Below are positions 7,324 to 7,822 of a stretch of 7,822 nucleotides of DNA, piece after piece (the stretch's first letter is position 1; the number at the start of each line of letters is the position of its first letter). The position numbers and the translations under genes are program-made. This stretch comes from Bacteroidales bacterium UBA3290 (GTDB taxonomy: Bacteria; Bacteroidota; Bacteroidia; Bacteroidales; UBA932). Where the stretch lies: the NCBI GenBank assembly GCA_002361615.1, contig DETK01000041.1, forward strand, positions 39,571-47,392, written 5' to 3'. Under the pieces are notes generated by a model. The model saw only the letters and a list, made by a program, of their open reading frames with translations. It was not told the DNA's origin and made no database searches.

Positions 7324-7345
7324 AAAAATTCCGGACGCTTTCTTG

Positions 7346-7391
7346 AACCAGCAGGGAAACAGTCTTTTATAAATCCGATTTTGGGCTGGTT
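7346..7391 (+). repeat. Seven-base inverted repeat upstream of the terminator
   Basis: AACCAGC (7346-7352) and GCTGGTT (7385-7391) are perfect inverted copies with a 32-base loop. The long loop makes this a weak hairpin by itself. The left arm could also pair, with one mismatch, with GGTGGTT (7396-7402), the left arm of the terminator, which would compete with terminator folding. Could be chance. Confidence 0.3.
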
Positions 7392-7405
7392 ATAAGGTGG
7401 TTATA
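7387..7405 (+). repeat. Tandem TGGTTATA direct repeat, 11-bp period
   Basis: TGGTTATA occurs at 7387-7394 and 7398-7405, offset by 11 bases, close to one helical turn, the geometry expected of paired protein-binding half sites. The second copy overlaps the terminator stem. It could be an operator for the downstream AraC-family regulator, whose family often binds direct repeats, but two copies alone do not establish this. Confidence 0.3.
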
Positions 7406-7432
7406 TCGTTCTGCGATCAAACCGCCTTTTTT
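7394..7432 (+). terminator. Rho-independent terminator of the CHASE2/FecR-like operon
   Basis: The outer stem AAGGTGGTT (7394-7402) pairs with AACCGCCTT (7420-7428), nine pairs with one G-U. After a 2x2 internal loop, an inner stem ATCG (7405-7408) pairs with CGAT (7414-7417) around a five-base loop TTCTG. A run of six T follows at 7427-7432. It lies about 70 bases after the stop at 7323 and insulates the AraC-family gene from the operon. Confidence 0.8.
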
Positions 7433-7476
7433 GTTCGTAGTTTCGCGCCACGAAATTATGCAGTGAAACTATGAAC
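7433..7476 (+). promoter_or_regulatory. Long dyad / RNA hairpin covering the AraC-family start codon
   Basis: GTTCGTAGTTTC (7433-7444) and GAAACTATGAAC (7465-7476) are inverted copies with 11 of 12 matches; the exception is a G-U pair in RNA. The helix can extend inward to 7446/7463 (one more G-U and one C-G), leaving a 16-base loop. The right arm contains the ATG at 7471-7473, so RNA started upstream of 7433 would bury the start codon. As DNA it could instead be a dimer operator. Confidence 0.55.
7438..7445 (+). promoter_or_regulatory. Weak candidate -7 box for the AraC-family gene
   Basis: TAGTTTCG matches TAnnTTTG with one mismatch and sits inside the left arm of the dyad. No TTG-like -33 element is seen at the expected spacing (about 7413-7418). 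A transcript started from it would lack the left arm and so escape the hairpin. Offered only as a candidate. Confidence 0.2.
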
Positions 7477-7822
7477 GGACTCATTTTATTAGTCGCCTAT
7501 GTACCGCTGGCCGGCCTGCTGGTTTTCCTCTTCATCCGCGAACGGAAGCGTGCGAAGGCGTCACCGCCGAAAGAGCCTGCCGCCGAAAAGGAATATCCCC
7601 GCCAGGACCGGGCGATTCCCCACGCCGACCGGATGCTGGAAGACGCCGGGCCCAGCCTGAAGGATTCGGATATGGAGGAACTCAAGGACAGGCTCTGCAA
7701 CGTCCTTGAACGCGAGAAACTCTATCTGAATCCCGACATCCGGGTAGGCGACCTGGCCGAACGGCTCTACACCAACAAAAGTTACTTGGCCCAGACCATC
7801 AAGATCAAACTCAACAAGAACT
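7471..7822 (+). CDS. Membrane-anchored AraC-type transcriptional regulator, N-terminal part (3' truncated by window edge)
   Basis: 117 codons are visible and the frame runs off the window. Residues 1-22 (MNGLILLVAYVPLAGLLVFLFI) form one membrane helix followed by basic residues (RERKRAKA), so the rest should face the cytoplasm. A charged, Pro-rich linker (about 27-65) leads to EELKDRLCNVLEREKLYLNPDIRVGDLAERLYTNKSYLAQTIKIKLNKN-type sequence at 69-117, which is the first helix-turn-helix of an AraC DNA-binding domain in the form common in Bacteroidota (LYLNPDIRVGDLAERL, then TNKSYLAQTIK). The start at 7471 is chosen because the ATG at 7458 meets a stop after one codon. No Shine-Dalgarno sequence is visible, and the start lies in the arm of a dyad. 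It is separated from the upstream operon by a terminator. Whether it controls the CHASE2/CHAT genes is unknown; no ligand domain is visible. Confidence 0.85.
   Translation, partial: MNGLILLVAYVPLAGLLVFLFIRERKRAKASPPKEPAAEKEYPRQDRAIPHADRMLEDAGPSLKDSDMEELKDRLCNVLEREKLYLNPDIRVGDLAERLYTNKSYLAQTIKIKLNKN

Overview
The window reads as chromosome of a fairly GC-rich member of the Bacteroidota, most likely order Bacteroidales. The reasons are a LeuRS whose sequence and KMSKS region look like those I recall from Bacteroides, absence of clear Shine-Dalgarno sites, two exact TAnnTTTG boxes (the Bacteroidota -7 promoter element), signal peptides ending in '-AQ', and a membrane-anchored AraC-type regulator. 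These are recognised from memory; no search was run.

Layout. Bases 2-1324 hold the 3' half of leuS, followed with no spacer (TAA then ATG) by a YitT-family membrane protein at 1325-2221. This pair looks like ordinary core genome. It then runs head-on, with 3 bases between the stop codons, into a large minus-strand gene at 2225-5101 for a secreted TPR-CHAT protein with an intact His/Cys dyad. A 64-base region (5102-5165) separates that gene from a divergent plus-strand pair: a CHASE2 membrane protein (5166-6353) and, 10 bases on, a secreted protein with a FecR-like N-terminus and an unrecognised Cys-containing C-terminus (6364-7323). A 147-base gap (7324-7470) holds a convincing terminator, repeats, and a long dyad that covers the start codon of a truncated AraC-family gene (7471 to the window end).

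How the genes may work together. The three central genes look like one envelope module. CHASE2 is an extracytoplasmic sensor domain held in the inner membrane, here without any cytoplasmic output domain. The FecR-like protein is exported and soluble. The CHAT protein, from a family of caspase-like cysteine peptidases, also carries a signal peptide and an eight-unit TPR array for partner binding. The inferred picture is a periplasmic sensor, adaptor and protease set, expressed from two back-to-back promoters so close that each -33 region falls on or beside the other's -7 box. I do not know of a described system of exactly this form. The function is inference, while the domains and layout are read from the sequence.
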